Positions 45,452-54,909 of a stretch of 64,000 bases of DNA are shown here, one piece after another. The DNA is taken from contig JAIELX010000054.1 in NCBI GenBank assembly GCA_019752635.1, forward strand, positions 1 to 64,000, given 5' to 3'. Every line of letters starts with the position of its first letter. Position 1 is the stretch's first letter. Source of the DNA: Candidatus Obscuribacterales bacterium (GTDB taxonomy: Bacteria > Cyanobacteriota > Vampirovibrionia > Obscuribacterales > Obscuribacteraceae). Under the pieces are notes generated by a model. It saw only the letters and a program-made list of their open reading frames with translations. It did not search any database and was not told where the DNA came from. Position numbers and translations under genes: made by a program.

Positions 45452-46879
45452 GTGTTTGCTGTGAATAAGTCTTCTGCCACAGTTGAGACGGATACTCCGG
45501 GGGGGCGTCCTGCGGTTGCAGCCGGCTTGTCGTTGCTGGTGCCGGGGTTGGGCCAGGTTTACAATCAATCGAGCAAAGGACTGCTCTTTCTTTGCGTTGG
45601 TTTGATGAATCTTGTTCTGGTGGGGCTGGTGCTGTTTTCCGAACAACTGGTTCGGACCCTTTACGATTTGGCGCGGCGAGCAGATATGCAGCTCGATGCG
45701 CCTGTCTTTAGTACATTGCATTGGATCCATTCGACGCCGCCGGTTGTAGTCATTGTTCTACTCTTTGCCGCTGGTTTCGCTGCATTTTGCATGCGCGATG
45801 CTTACAACGATGCAAGACTGCGAAGACGCGCCACCAGTGTCGCGGGCTCCGATAATTTGTCAAAAGCCGCCGGTGCTTCGTACGTAGGCCACATTCTTTT
45901 GTTGCTAGTTTGTCTCGTCGCAGGCTCGCTTTCCGTGCCAAAGGAAAAGCCTGAGGAGAAATCGGTTTGCGAATTTGTACTTCAAAACGAAAATGAAAAG
46001 CACAAAGAAAAAACTGAGAACATTTCACTGAGTTCTGCTGCCGCTCATGGTCGCTTTGATGAGCGGAAGGAACTCAATAACACTCGCGCGAACGCGCCGT
46101 CGGACGACGTGGCTCCGCTTCCTGATCTTGAGAGGACGGTAAAAGCGCAACAGGCTTCATTGTTGCAACAGCCGCTGCCGCCGCGGCAAGCCGCACTGCC
46201 GGAGCGGCCGCTGGAACAACAGCAGGAGAAGAAGGCCACGCCGAAGAATATTGCGCGGACCGACCACCAGGGGCAGATGAAGCAAGTGGCGCTAGTGCGA
46301 AATGCTCTTCAGCCGCAGGTAAAGCTAATCAGGCAACCGGACAAGCCTGAGAGGAAAACCGAACCAAAACCGCGTAAAGCCGAAAAGCAGCAGAAGCAGC
46401 AAAAGGCGGTGAGGGCGCGTGAAGCTACCAAGCCGCGGCAGACTGCAAAACCCGTTCAACCTCGAACGGCAACCCCACCCGAAACCGCTCCTGACTTTAG
46501 ACGCAGAAATGCTTCCAGAAGGGCACCGGAGCAGTCCGGACGGTCTTTCAATCAACGACGCGATGTCGATGACAAAGACGGTTCTGTTGCCGCCAATGCC
46601 GATGTGAACTTCGGACCCTATATGCAGCAACTGCAGCGGCGATTGAAGCGTAACTGGAATCCTCCTGCCAGCTCCGTTGCTCGTGCCGTGACCGTGCATT
46701 TCAAAATCCAAAGCGACGGTCGAATTACCAATCTGCGGCTGGCCCGCTCTTCCGGAATTGGTGGCTGCGACAGCGCCGCGTTGCAAGCAGTCGAGGCAGC
46801 TTCGCCTGTAATGCCGTTACCTAGCGGATCGGCCGGCTCGGTGCCGATTGAGTTTACTTTCGAATACACCAGGCACTGA
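45452..46879 (+). CDS. TonB-like protein with three-TM N-terminus
   Basis: This protein has 475 residues from GTG 45452 (GTG 45461 is also possible). Residues about 20-165 carry three hydrophobic segments; the first, AAGLSLLVPGLGQVYNQ, is a glycine/proline hairpin seen in TM2/DUF5683-type proteins. A long Pro/Gln/Lys-rich spacer (about 190-380) would cross the periplasm. The C-terminal domain (about 390-475) matches TonB_C: YMQQLQRRLKRNWNPP, then VTVHFKIQSDGRI and SSGIGGCDSAALQAVEA. Canonical TonB has a single N-terminal TM helix. It may energise outer-membrane transport or act as a separate scaffold. No ExbB/ExbD gene is present. Confidence 0.82.
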   Translation: MFAVNKSSATVETDTPGGRPAVAAGLSLLVPGLGQVYNQSSKGLLFLCVGLMNLVLVGLVLFSEQLVRTLYDLARRADMQLDAPVFSTLHWIHSTPPVVVIVLLFAAGFAAFCMRDAYNDARLRRRATSVAGSDNLSKAAGASYVGHILLLLVCLVAGSLSVPKEKPEEKSVCEFVLQNENEKHKEKTENISLSSAAAHGRFDERKELNNTRANAPSDDVAPLPDLERTVKAQQASLLQQPLPPRQAALPERPLEQQQEKKATPKNIARTDHQGQMKQVALVRNALQPQVKLIRQPDKPERKTEPKPRKAEKQQKQQKAVRAREATKPRQTAKPVQPRTATPPETAPDFRRRNASRRAPEQSGRSFNQRRDVDDKDGSVAANADVNFGPYMQQLQRRLKRNWNPPASSVARAVTVHFKIQSDGRITNLRLARSSGIGGCDSAALQAVEAASPVMPLPSGSAGSVPIEFTFEYTRH

Positions 46880-47084
46880 GACCTCCGGCAAACGGTTTGG
46901 CGTGGCGTGGTGGCGCTGTTTGCGGACATCCGCCTTTTAGCTGATTACGGACAGCCGCTTGGAGGATACGCTCACCGTCTCTCGGGGAATAAGCTGTTAT
47001 AAGACGCTAACAGCGTATTCGACATAAACGCCTTGCCTGCCATTTTTTGAAAACCTTAGTACAGTCCACGGCGGAGGCGAGCCC

Positions 47085-47504
47085 ATGTTTTTTAGGATTT
47101 TTCGCGGACGAAAGGACGAGAAATCGTCGCGGGCGGCATCGCCCGCTGCGCCATTGACATGTTCTTCCCCGGAGAATCAGGACGATGGGGGCGCTGCTAG
47201 CGAACTGATTGCGGCTGTGGAGCCGGAACGTCAGCCTGTGCCAGCTGCGCGAACAGGCCGCGACTCACTGTCACTGCTTCGCTCTGTGTCGAAGGGGCAA
47301 CGCGTTCGTCCTCAGGGGCAGGATCACTGGTTCTGCAAGCCCGGGGAAGCAAAATCCGGAGACGCGCGCATTGAGATGCCGAAGGCACGAGAGGACAGTG
47401 CGCCGGAATGTCCTTCCATTCCTGAAGCGGAGCGCAACAAGGCAATCGAAGAATTACTGAGCATGGGTGTCGAGCACTTTAGCGTCAAGAGAGACAAGAA
47501 ATAG
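47085..47504 (+). CDS. Small hypothetical hydrophilic protein
   Basis: This protein has 139 residues; GGAGG lies seven bases before the ATG. It starts MFFRIFRGRKDEK, with a basic amphipathic head, then is rich in Ala, Pro, Glu and Ser with no strong fold. It ends EAERNKAIEELLSMGVEHFSVKRDKK, a probable short helix. A GCTGTTA/TAACAGC inverted repeat lies about 75 bases upstream (46993-47014). It converges with 47508. No family is recognised. Confidence 0.55.
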   Translation: MFFRIFRGRKDEKSSRAASPAAPLTCSSPENQDDGGAASELIAAVEPERQPVPAARTGRDSLSLLRSVSKGQRVRPQGQDHWFCKPGEAKSGDARIEMPKAREDSAPECPSIPEAERNKAIEELLSMGVEHFSVKRDKK

Positions 47505-47507
47505 ATG

Positions 47508-48725
47508 CTAAGCACCAGCTATGGTGCGCGCTCGACCTCTTAATCTCGCCACTTCGCCCATCCTTCCCAGATGGTAGAGTGCGTAGGCATATTTCTCGAG
47601 GTACGGCACAATACCGATCTGGTACGGACCGTTGAACGATTCCGCCATGTGCAAAGCCTGTCGCAGCATTGCGGCTGCTTGCGCATACTTCTTCTGTTCA
47701 ACGTAAAGCGAGCCCAGCGCGAAGCGAGCTCGAGCTTCGTCGCCGTGTTTCGACAATTCCGTCCTGCGAATATTGAGTGTACTGAGATAGAGTTCTTCGG
47801 CTTCACTGTACTTGCCTTGTTTAACGAGGCAGCGTGCTAAGCGATCGAGTCTGGCATAAACTTCGGGACTGTCCCGGGGCAGAATTGCACATGTGATAGC
47901 GTAGGCGTCGCGGTAAAAGTCTTCCGCTTCCTTCTCGTCGTTCTTCATGACATAAATCGCGGCAAGTGAATCGTAGCTGTTTGCCAGTGATAAGTGCTTT
48001 GTGCCGAGTATGGTTGTTTTCATTTCCAGAGCGGCGCGAAAGCACTTCTCAGATAATTTGAATTCACCACGCGAGCGATAAGCATTCCCTACTGCATCGC
48101 AAGTAATAGCCCATTCCATTAAAGGATCTCGAGCCGTCGGCGCTGCTTCTCCAAGCCAGCCCGTCAAAGGTTCACCCTTTTGCCGAACTGGTTTTGCCTG
48201 GTTCCGAGGCTCGCTCATTTTTCCTTCAACCAGCGCCAGCATGTCTTCTGTAAGAGCATCGGCCTTTGCCGCCGTTCCAAACGCAAGATAGAACTTTATG
48301 AGGGAACCCATGGAGGGAATAATCTTGCCGTCGGACCTCCCGAAAGATAGTTCTTTGACGTAGAGTTCGCGTTCAAGGAGAGGCTCTGCCTCTGCGAAGC
48401 GCGAACGGATAGTGTAGAGTCTTCCTAGTTCGCCCAGACTAGTGGCGAGCCTCCAGTTGTCACATCCGAATTTTTCCCCTTCCGTGACACATTTCTTTAA
48501 CAGTGGTTCGGCGATCCAGTATCGATTTGAGTCAAGGGCGTCTGTTCCCCGTCGCTGCATCTCCGCCCAGCGGCTTTCAGGAGTGGACGAGCTTGCTGCA
48601 GCCGAACCCGTAACTAGCAAGGCTAGAACGAGGGAAATTCCGGGCAAAAATCGGCGACCGCCAGAACGTCGAACTCCGTCGAAATGCGGTAATTCAATAG
48701 CGAATTTTCTGCCCGATCTATTCAT
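47508..48725 (-). CDS. Exported TPR protein (kinesin-light-chain type)
   Basis: This 405-residue protein has an N-terminal export signal (ISLVLALLVTGSAAAS, after a basic region). At least six TPR units follow. They include RLATSLGELGRLYTIRSRFAEA, AITCDAVGNAYRSRGEFKLSE, LANSYDSLAAIYVMKNDEKEA and ARARFALGSLYVEQKKYAQA. Spacing of about 42 residues is typical of TPR_10/TPR_12. It is probably a periplasmic scaffold. It resembles the protein at 18251 and the kinase tail at 51574 in using exported TPR-like repeats. Confidence 0.85.
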   Translation of the reverse strand: MNRSGRKFAIELPHFDGVRRSGGRRFLPGISLVLALLVTGSAAASSSTPESRWAEMQRRGTDALDSNRYWIAEPLLKKCVTEGEKFGCDNWRLATSLGELGRLYTIRSRFAEAEPLLERELYVKELSFGRSDGKIIPSMGSLIKFYLAFGTAAKADALTEDMLALVEGKMSEPRNQAKPVRQKGEPLTGWLGEAAPTARDPLMEWAITCDAVGNAYRSRGEFKLSEKCFRAALEMKTTILGTKHLSLANSYDSLAAIYVMKNDEKEAEDFYRDAYAITCAILPRDSPEVYARLDRLARCLVKQGKYSEAEELYLSTLNIRRTELSKHGDEARARFALGSLYVEQKKYAQAAAMLRQALHMAESFNGPYQIGIVPYLEKYAYALYHLGRMGEVARLRGRARTIAGA

Positions 48726-48825
48726 AAACTCATTCTACCCAAACGCAAAGCGACCATGTTGTCGCATAAAGGAGGCAAGTTTCGGCGTCGTTCGGGTAGA
48801 TCATCTATAAGTACGGGAGGCTTGT

Positions 48826-49635
48826 ATGGCAGAGCGCGGACAATGCCTGAAATGTGCATCTCCGGGAGCGCAACCCGGTGTTTGTCTGGATTGCGGCCAG
48901 GTCCGACGCGGGCAGTTTGCCTCGCGCGAAATTGTCCGGGGCCCTGACGCCTGGCATTATGTCAAATTGGGGATCGCTGGATTGGTACTGCTGGACGCCG
49001 GTTTATATTTCGGCACAAGATTTTTGGCGCCGATTAGCGTTGATGAGCGTCCGGTTCCGCCTCTGATATCCGCGAGTCCGCCTCCCTCATCGTCGGATGC
49101 CTCTTATCAGACGATGGAGGGGTATCGGCAGTCAGTGGTTTCGACATTGGCACAGTCCATGTACTGGGACGATAACTACGCTGGTGGCACCATCACGGTT
49201 CAGGCGGATAAGTCGGGAAAGATTTCTGTTCCAATAGTCCGAAATTGTCATTTTGGCGGGCAGATTCGTCACTATGCAAGAAAATTCACATCCCCTCCGC
49301 CTCCGCCTCCGCATGAGCATGTGCGGATGGAAATTCCCTTGGATGATCTGAAGTCGCAATGTTACGGCGACATTTCACCGTATCGCCGACTGGTCGAGCA
49401 AGTCATCGCAGATGGTGGCGTTAAGCCGGAATGGTTCGACAGTAAAATACTTGTGACAATAGGAAAAACTGGCGCTTTCCTCGGTTGTGAACCCGTGCGC
49501 CATGGCGTTGTACTAAATGGTGCGCTCGTTTGTCATTTGCAGCAGCTTCCCTTTCCCCCTGCTCCTCAATGGTGGCCGGAAGAGAATATCTGCATGGAGC
49601 TTGATTTCAGACCGAACAAACATCACAAGCGCTGA
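48826..49635 (+). CDS. Zinc-ribbon single-TM hypothetical protein
   Basis: This 269-residue protein has GGAGG before the start. The N-terminus has two CxxC pairs (CLKC and CLDC, about residues 7-23), a zinc-ribbon. One TM helix (about 46-64, VKLGIAGLVLLDAGLYFGT) follows, then a Pro-rich linker (about 70-90). The extracytoplasmic domain contains strands (GTITVQADKSGKISVPIV), a Pro run and a C-terminal HLQQLPFPP block. Cytoplasmic zinc-ribbon plus membrane anchor plus external domain suggests a signalling or envelope protein. The stop converges with the S10 gene. Confidence 0.7.
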   Translation: MAERGQCLKCASPGAQPGVCLDCGQVRRGQFASREIVRGPDAWHYVKLGIAGLVLLDAGLYFGTRFLAPISVDERPVPPLISASPPPSSSDASYQTMEGYRQSVVSTLAQSMYWDDNYAGGTITVQADKSGKISVPIVRNCHFGGQIRHYARKFTSPPPPPPHEHVRMEIPLDDLKSQCYGDISPYRRLVEQVIADGGVKPEWFDSKILVTIGKTGAFLGCEPVRHGVVLNGALVCHLQQLPFPPAPQWWPEENICMELDFRPNKHHKR

Positions 49636-49662
49636 TTTCGGAGCACCGGATTATGTCCCTTG

Positions 49663-51378
49663 TTAGCGCTCCGCGCTGGGGACTGCGGAGGCATCAGGAA
49701 GCACTGCGTCCCTGACGAACGTTTGGAAGTCTGATTTGAACTGACGCAACGCCGGTTTTGTGACATACATCATGTGCCCGCTGTCATAGTAAGTAAGTCT
49801 GATGTTTCGTCTGATGGATGGATCGAGAGACATTTGATCGACCGTATATTTCGCCGCGTAGTAGGGAGTTGCCAAATCATAGTATCCGCAGCAGATCCAG
49901 ATTTTGAGATAAGGATTCTTGATCATTGCTTTCCTGAGATCGTCGGCAACGTTTACGTATTTGTTCTCCGCATTCTTGAAACTCCATGGCCAAACTTTAG
50001 CTAAAGTCTCGTAAGGAAGCTCACTTTCAAACTTAAGGTCACGTCTAACGTAATCATTGAAGGTTGCGGTGAAGGGACCATTTACTGCTTCAAAGCTGGG
50101 GTCGAAATCGAAAACGTCCCTTCCTGGATTAAACCTCAACCCTGTGTAACGCGCATCAAATCTACCGATTTGTTGATTGCGATCCATCAGCAAGTGAGTA
50201 AAGAAAATATCGTCGGGTATTCTGTTGTTTAACTGTTCGACATAGCTTGTCGGCAAGCCGATGAAGCCTGCCAGCTTGTTTGCCGTTGATTGCTTATCTT
50301 CCGCGCTGATGCGGTCTCCGAGAAACAAGGACTGAAGGTAGTCTTTGCTGGCAAAATCTTCCGCTTGGCGAAGCACTTCCAGTAATGGCTTGTTTTGCAA
50401 TTCCAGGGGTAACCGTTTGTGATACCATGCCGCAGCCGTGTACCCCGGCAGGAACAGCGAGAAAGCCATATCATTACCGGCGGACAAGTCCAGAGTTGCA
50501 AAATTCAATACAGCAGACACAAGGACAATGCCGTTCAAATAAAGCCCGTAGCGTCGTTGCAGAAAGTCGCTCAAGCCTGCCGCACGTGTTGTGCCGTAGC
50601 TTTCGCCGACAATGAATTTGGGAGACATCCACCGTTTGTTTTTTGTGGTGTACAAGCGAATGAACTCGCCGACGCTCTCGATGTCTTCATCGTAACCGTG
50701 AAATTTTTTCGGATCTTCACCTGGTTCTGTTCGACTGTAGCCGGTCGAGACCGGGTCTATGAACACCAAGTCCGTGTCGTCCAGCCACGAGTGTGCGTTA
50801 TCTTCGAGTCGATAAGGAGGGGGAAGCGCCTCCCCGTTATCGGTCAAAACAGCACGGCGCGGACCCAAACCGCCCATGTGAAGCCAGATAGAAGCCGAAC
50901 CGGGACCGCCGTTGAACGAATAGGTCACGGGACGTTTCTGCGCATCGGGTACGTCGGTTCGCGTGTACGCTATGTAGAACATCTTTGCCAGGGGCTTATG
51001 TTCTTTCTCGTCCTTCTTCTTGTCCTTCTTGTCGTCGCTGTCTCTTTCCTTCTTGGACGAGAAATCTTTCAGGACCATGAATCCTGCAGTGGCTTTATAA
51101 CGCACGACTTTGCCGCCGATCATAACCGTGTGTTCGGTTACTGACGGTTTGGGATCGCCGTCGTCCGACTTGTCCTTCATTGATTTGGCTTTGTCGCTCT
51201 TATCTTCGTCTTCATCATCGCTGTCGGCAGAAGACTTTTTATCGGCGGTTTTAGAATTAGCCGGGGGCGCTGCTTTTGTCTTTTCCGCGGAATCCGCGGC
51301 GCAGGACGTATAAGCCGGAAAAACGAGCGACGAAAGTGAGAGTATCAAAGACGCAACGATTATAAGTTTAGTCTGCAC
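49663..51378 (-). CDS. Exported S10-family serine carboxypeptidase
   Basis: This 571-residue protein has a signal peptide (residues 1-27), then a Lys/Asp/Ser-rich charged linker (about 30-80). The S10 domain has an oxyanion/substrate region, YSFNGGPGSASIW, and catalytic residues Ser260 (GESYGTTRA), Asp501 (CGYYDLATPYY) and His535 (YDSGHMMY). It removes C-terminal residues at acidic pH in known members. In bacteria such enzymes are periplasmic or secreted. The charged linker is unusual and similar in style to those of other exported proteins here. Confidence 0.92.
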   Translation of the reverse strand: MQTKLIIVASLILSLSSLVFPAYTSCAADSAEKTKAAPPANSKTADKKSSADSDDEDEDKSDKAKSMKDKSDDGDPKPSVTEHTVMIGGKVVRYKATAGFMVLKDFSSKKERDSDDKKDKKKDEKEHKPLAKMFYIAYTRTDVPDAQKRPVTYSFNGGPGSASIWLHMGGLGPRRAVLTDNGEALPPPYRLEDNAHSWLDDTDLVFIDPVSTGYSRTEPGEDPKKFHGYDEDIESVGEFIRLYTTKNKRWMSPKFIVGESYGTTRAAGLSDFLQRRYGLYLNGIVLVSAVLNFATLDLSAGNDMAFSLFLPGYTAAAWYHKRLPLELQNKPLLEVLRQAEDFASKDYLQSLFLGDRISAEDKQSTANKLAGFIGLPTSYVEQLNNRIPDDIFFTHLLMDRNQQIGRFDARYTGLRFNPGRDVFDFDPSFEAVNGPFTATFNDYVRRDLKFESELPYETLAKVWPWSFKNAENKYVNVADDLRKAMIKNPYLKIWICCGYYDLATPYYAAKYTVDQMSLDPSIRRNIRLTYYDSGHMMYVTKPALRQFKSDFQTFVRDAVLPDASAVPSAER

Positions 51379-51573
51379 GACAGTTTCCGTGATTCGGGAC
51401 GGGGCGATTTCTAGAAATATATCAGCTTGAGATCAAAAACTGCTCGTCGATGCTGCGTTTCGACCGCCACCGCGCTTGCGGGTATTGTTAATCTTGCCCG
51501 GACGGTGCATCCTGCCGGTCTACAATGCCCCCGGTCGTGGAATAATCCCTCAGACAACGCTCGGAGCAGGCGG

Positions 51574-53973
51574 ATGAAAGATTCCCGGCAAATTGATGCC
51601 GCCACAGACGATCCACTTATCGGCCAACTCTTCGAAGGTCGTTTTGAGATGCTCTCGATTATCGGTGAAGGTGGTATGGGCAAGGTCTACAAAGCCCGGC
51701 ACGTTCATATGGACAAATTCGTCGCGATAAAGACTTTGGTATCTTCGGCGTTAACGGATCAGAAGAGTTTCATGCGATTCAAGCAGGAATCGCGTGCCGC
51801 AAGTTCGCTCGGCCACCCAAACATCATCTCCATTTACGATTTCGGAGCCAGTGTCGATGGACTGGCCTACCTGGTTATGGAGTTTGTTGAGGGAAAAAAC
51901 CTCGAAGAGATAATCTTAACTCAAGAAACGATGGACTTGCAGAGGTTTCTACGTATATTCTCCCAGGTTTGCAGCGGCATGCAGCATGCCCACAAACGGG
52001 GATTCATTCATCGAGACCTCAAACCTAGCAACTTGATGGTTTTTGATACCGAGGATGATACCGATGTCGTTAAGATTCTGGACTTCGGTTTAGCGAAAGC
52101 CTGTTCGGGCGACGACAAGCAGAACCTGACCCGTACCGGCATGGTAATGGGAAGTCCACCGTTTATGAGTCCCGAGCAATGTCGAGGAGAGGACCTCGAC
52201 AATCGCAGTGATATCTACTCGCTTGGCTGCGTTATGTTCGCGGCACTGACCGGTGAAGTGCCGTTGCTGGGTGACAATACCATGGCAACGTTGTACAAGC
52301 ATATTTCCGGTCAGCCCTCATCGATGGCTGAGGTTGCTCCCCATGTTCTCGTGCCTGCATCTCTTGAGACACTGATAATGAGAACCTTGGAAAAACAGCC
52401 TGGCTCGAGGCCTCAGTCGATGGCGGAACTCGGTGAAGGCATCGCTGTTGCGATCGAGACTTACTTGAAGTCCGGGGTTTCTGTTAGCGCGCATTCTAGC
52501 CGAACGGAAAATGGCGCCGCGTCACCGCCGGTGATACCGGGGACAAATGGGGCTGCGGAGGCAAATCCGCTACCGCGAGTCGCCTCGTTACGCGGTGCGC
52601 TTCAACAGTCCATGTTAAGACCCTCGGCTGAGCCGCTTTCGACGAACGGAGCTCTTGTTCAGGACTCCGTGAGCACTACGAAATTCACTCAAAAACCAGC
52701 GGTGCAAGCTCCAACCGCAGTATCGAATATGGTGGCGCCTTCCGGAACCGATGCGAAGGGGCGCGACACATTGAGGAAGTTGCGCTCCGATACGCCATCG
52801 GTGGACCCGAGTGGACCGCACAAAACTAACAAGGGCATGGTTGCATTGGTTTCGATGTTGGCGATACTGGCAGTAGGTGGACTTTGTTGGGTCCAATTCG
52901 CTACGCGCCAGACTGCAGTTAAGGTGCCAGTTTCGGGCAACTTGTCGAAGCCTGCCGCGGCGAAGTCGGAGTCTGTCTCTGCCGATTCTATTGCCTCGAC
53001 CGCAACGGCCACTGCTACTACCTCTCCTTCGTTAGCGACGTCGGCATCGACTACCGCTTCGATGCCGAGTGCTTCCAATTCTGTCAATAAGATTGCGGTA
53101 AGTGGCATTGCCTCGCGAACAAGTGCGTCCCGCGATGTTGATACTACTGCGCGCGTGGTGAGTTCCTCACGTCACGTTGCGACGACTGCTCGAACGACGA
53201 GTGCTTCACGTGACGTTGTCACTAATGCGCCAGCCCCAAGTGCTGCTCGCAGTGTCGCTGCTGCCGGCACTAACTCCGCCAGCGCAGTGCAACAGGCAAC
53301 AATGGAGGCGCGTCAGTTTCAGGTCAAGGCCCGGCAAGCGTTCGACGAGGGTAAACTGCAACTTGCTCGCGATTTCTCCTTGAAACAGTTGGCGCGCGAA
53401 AAAATCATGTATGGTGCACAGAGTCCTTCCTTGCTGCCGACATTGGGATACATCGCCGGTTGTGCTCGGAACGCGAGGGAACGCCAGAACATTTCCCGAG
53501 AGATTGAGTTGGCCATGACTATTTTTGCCGGTAACAATGAGCGTGCCTCTAACTCCCTTAACTCCTGCGACTTCCCTTTCGATAGCTGGCATTCTCTGGC
53601 GCTAGCGGCTTTGGACCTCGGCGAGTTGTCCTCTTCACCACAGGACAGGCAGCGTTACTATCAGTGGGCGCAAGTTTTTTTCGAAGGGGCTCGCAGTTCC
53701 TGGTCGGGACCGAGAGGACCGGCATTTTTTCAAATGCTGCGTCAGTACCTTTTGACCTCAACCAGGCTAAGAGATGTGCGAAGAACGGGCATGTTGCAGT
53801 CGGAGCTGCGTCAAAACCATCAATACCAGCAACGAGCCGGGCACCCCCCGCTTCGCCAGCCGGTTCAGGGAACCGATCCTAATGCTGGTGCCATTTCACC
53901 GAACGACTTTGATCGCGCACAACCCGAGCCGATGGATCCGCGACAAAGACGGTGGCGCAGACGATTCAACTAG
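51574..53973 (+). CDS. Membrane Ser/Thr protein kinase with TPR-like tail
   Basis: This protein has 799 residues from ATG 51574, preceded by GGAGCAGGCGG; the longer reading from 51427 is poor. The kinase domain (about 23-290) has GEGGMGKVY, Lys53 (AIK), HRDLKPSN with Asp148, DFG Asp170 and a SPEQ activation-end motif. A Pro/Ser linker leads to one TM helix (about 420-442). The external part has a Ser/Thr/Ala-rich stretch (about 450-575) with repeated SR(D/S)V units. A helical domain (about 575-740, RQAFDEGKLQLARDFSLKQL) recalls TPR. A substrate may be the downstream zinc-finger protein, which follows after 23 bases. Confidence 0.9.
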   Translation: MKDSRQIDAATDDPLIGQLFEGRFEMLSIIGEGGMGKVYKARHVHMDKFVAIKTLVSSALTDQKSFMRFKQESRAASSLGHPNIISIYDFGASVDGLAYLVMEFVEGKNLEEIILTQETMDLQRFLRIFSQVCSGMQHAHKRGFIHRDLKPSNLMVFDTEDDTDVVKILDFGLAKACSGDDKQNLTRTGMVMGSPPFMSPEQCRGEDLDNRSDIYSLGCVMFAALTGEVPLLGDNTMATLYKHISGQPSSMAEVAPHVLVPASLETLIMRTLEKQPGSRPQSMAELGEGIAVAIETYLKSGVSVSAHSSRTENGAASPPVIPGTNGAAEANPLPRVASLRGALQQSMLRPSAEPLSTNGALVQDSVSTTKFTQKPAVQAPTAVSNMVAPSGTDAKGRDTLRKLRSDTPSVDPSGPHKTNKGMVALVSMLAILAVGGLCWVQFATRQTAVKVPVSGNLSKPAAAKSESVSADSIASTATATATTSPSLATSASTTASMPSASNSVNKIAVSGIASRTSASRDVDTTARVVSSSRHVATTARTTSASRDVVTNAPAPSAARSVAAAGTNSASAVQQATMEARQFQVKARQAFDEGKLQLARDFSLKQLAREKIMYGAQSPSLLPTLGYIAGCARNARERQNISREIELAMTIFAGNNERASNSLNSCDFPFDSWHSLALAALDLGELSSSPQDRQRYYQWAQVFFEGARSSWSGPRGPAFFQMLRQYLLTSTRLRDVRRTGMLQSELRQNHQYQQRAGHPPLRQPVQGTDPNAGAISPNDFDRAQPEPMDPRQRRWRRRFN

Positions 53974-53996
53974 AAAGCACGATTAAGGAGATTGCC

Positions 53997-54245
53997 ATGA
54001 AATGTCCCAAATGCGATGTGCCTCTGGCGCAAGTATATCTGCGAGAGGTACCAATCGAGCAGTGTGAACAGTGTGAAGGTTTCTGGCTCGACTCAGGTGA
54101 GTTTGAGCTAATCGCCGAGCGTGAGCGAACAGAGGAGGGCTGGATTTCAAAAGTATTCAAAGGCGTCTTTGAATCACTGAAAAAGAAAAGTAATGCCGCA
54201 TCGGCAACAGCGATGGCTCCGCCTACGCCTACGCATGGCGCGTAA
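53997..54245 (+). CDS. zf-TFIIB-type zinc-finger protein
   Basis: This protein has 82 residues from ATG 53997, with AAGGAG six bases upstream. The motif Cys3-x2-Cys6 ... Cys23-x2-Cys26 with EGFWLDSGE is the zf-TFIIB (YacG/DUF3624-like) signature of small bacterial proteins; zinc binding is expected. A helical segment (about 35-60) and an Ala/Pro/Thr tail follow. It is the last gene of a two-gene unit with the kinase. It converges with the small gene at 54257, with 11 bases between stops. Confidence 0.85.
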   Translation: MKCPKCDVPLAQVYLREVPIEQCEQCEGFWLDSGEFELIAERERTEEGWISKVFKGVFESLKKKSNAASATAMAPPTPTHGA

Positions 54246-54256
54246 GCCGGTGCCGA

Positions 54257-54511
54257 TTAGTGCCTACTATCTCGCATGAAATTCTTGCTGAGAATAGGAA
54301 GCGGTAGTATCGGCAAACTCGGGAAACCTCGCTCGGAGGGAAGTGGCATAAAGCTTGTCCAGTTTGGATCATTTTGGCATTCCAGCATTTCGAGAATGAC
54401 TTGTTCCATGTCCGGGTGCTTCTGCAGCATTTCCAGCAAGACTTCGCGCGCGGATGCCGGTTCAAGCTTCTTCAGCTTGTCGAAAGTATCATTCGACTGC
54501 TTTTCCGACAT
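54257..54511 (-). CDS. Small hypothetical helical protein
   Basis: This protein has 84 residues from ATG 54511, with GAGGGG seven bases upstream; a 121-codon reading from 54622 includes poor sequence. A helical charged part (MSEKQSNDTFDKLKKLEPASA) is followed by EVLLEMLQKHPDMEQVILEML and a Pro/Leu-rich end. The repeated EMLQK/EMLEC pattern suggests an amphipathic helix pair. A perfect 7+1+7 palindrome lies 50 bases upstream and may be its operator. Confidence 0.6.
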   Translation of the reverse strand: MSEKQSNDTFDKLKKLEPASAREVLLEMLQKHPDMEQVILEMLECQNDPNWTSFMPLPSERGFPSLPILPLPILSKNFMRDSRH

Positions 54512-54909
54512 GACAAAACCCCTCTTCGGCGAACCCTGAGTCCGAAGTAACTGGCGCAAATTCGTGTAACACGAAGAATACCTTTTACCACCCTGTAGTA
54601 AATAGGTTAAATCGCTAATCAAACGGCCGGCAAATGCTTTCGGCCATACGAGGAACGGTTGAAAAGAAGACGAAAAGTCACAAGTTCGGCTTGCTTAAGC
54701 GCTGATTCTGAGAGGCTCGCGTAGCTGAGTAATCCCAATTTATCGGCTTTTTCGGCGAGTATCATACTCATCTATACATGATCGCGATCGTTCAAATGTC
54801 CACTTTGATCCAGGTACATTAATGTTGCACAATGTGGAAATATGCCTACTTAATGTGATGAAAGCATGCTAACCGCTCGAATATGACTCTAATTCTCTGA
54901 GGACGAACA
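54512..54909. other. Divergent intergenic region with palindrome
   Basis: This 398-base gap lies between divergent genes (54257 minus, 54910 plus). It holds the palindrome described at 54561-54575 and an AT-rich section (54750-54850). There is no clear sigma-70 pair, RNA gene or extra ORF. Confidence 0.5.
54561..54575. promoter_or_regulatory. Perfect palindrome TTCGTGTAACACGAA, candidate operator
   Basis: A 7-base inverted repeat around a single central A lies 50 bases upstream of the gene at 54511 and over 330 bases before 54910. The symmetry and size fit a homodimeric repressor site. I found no second copy in the window by eye. Confidence 0.4.
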
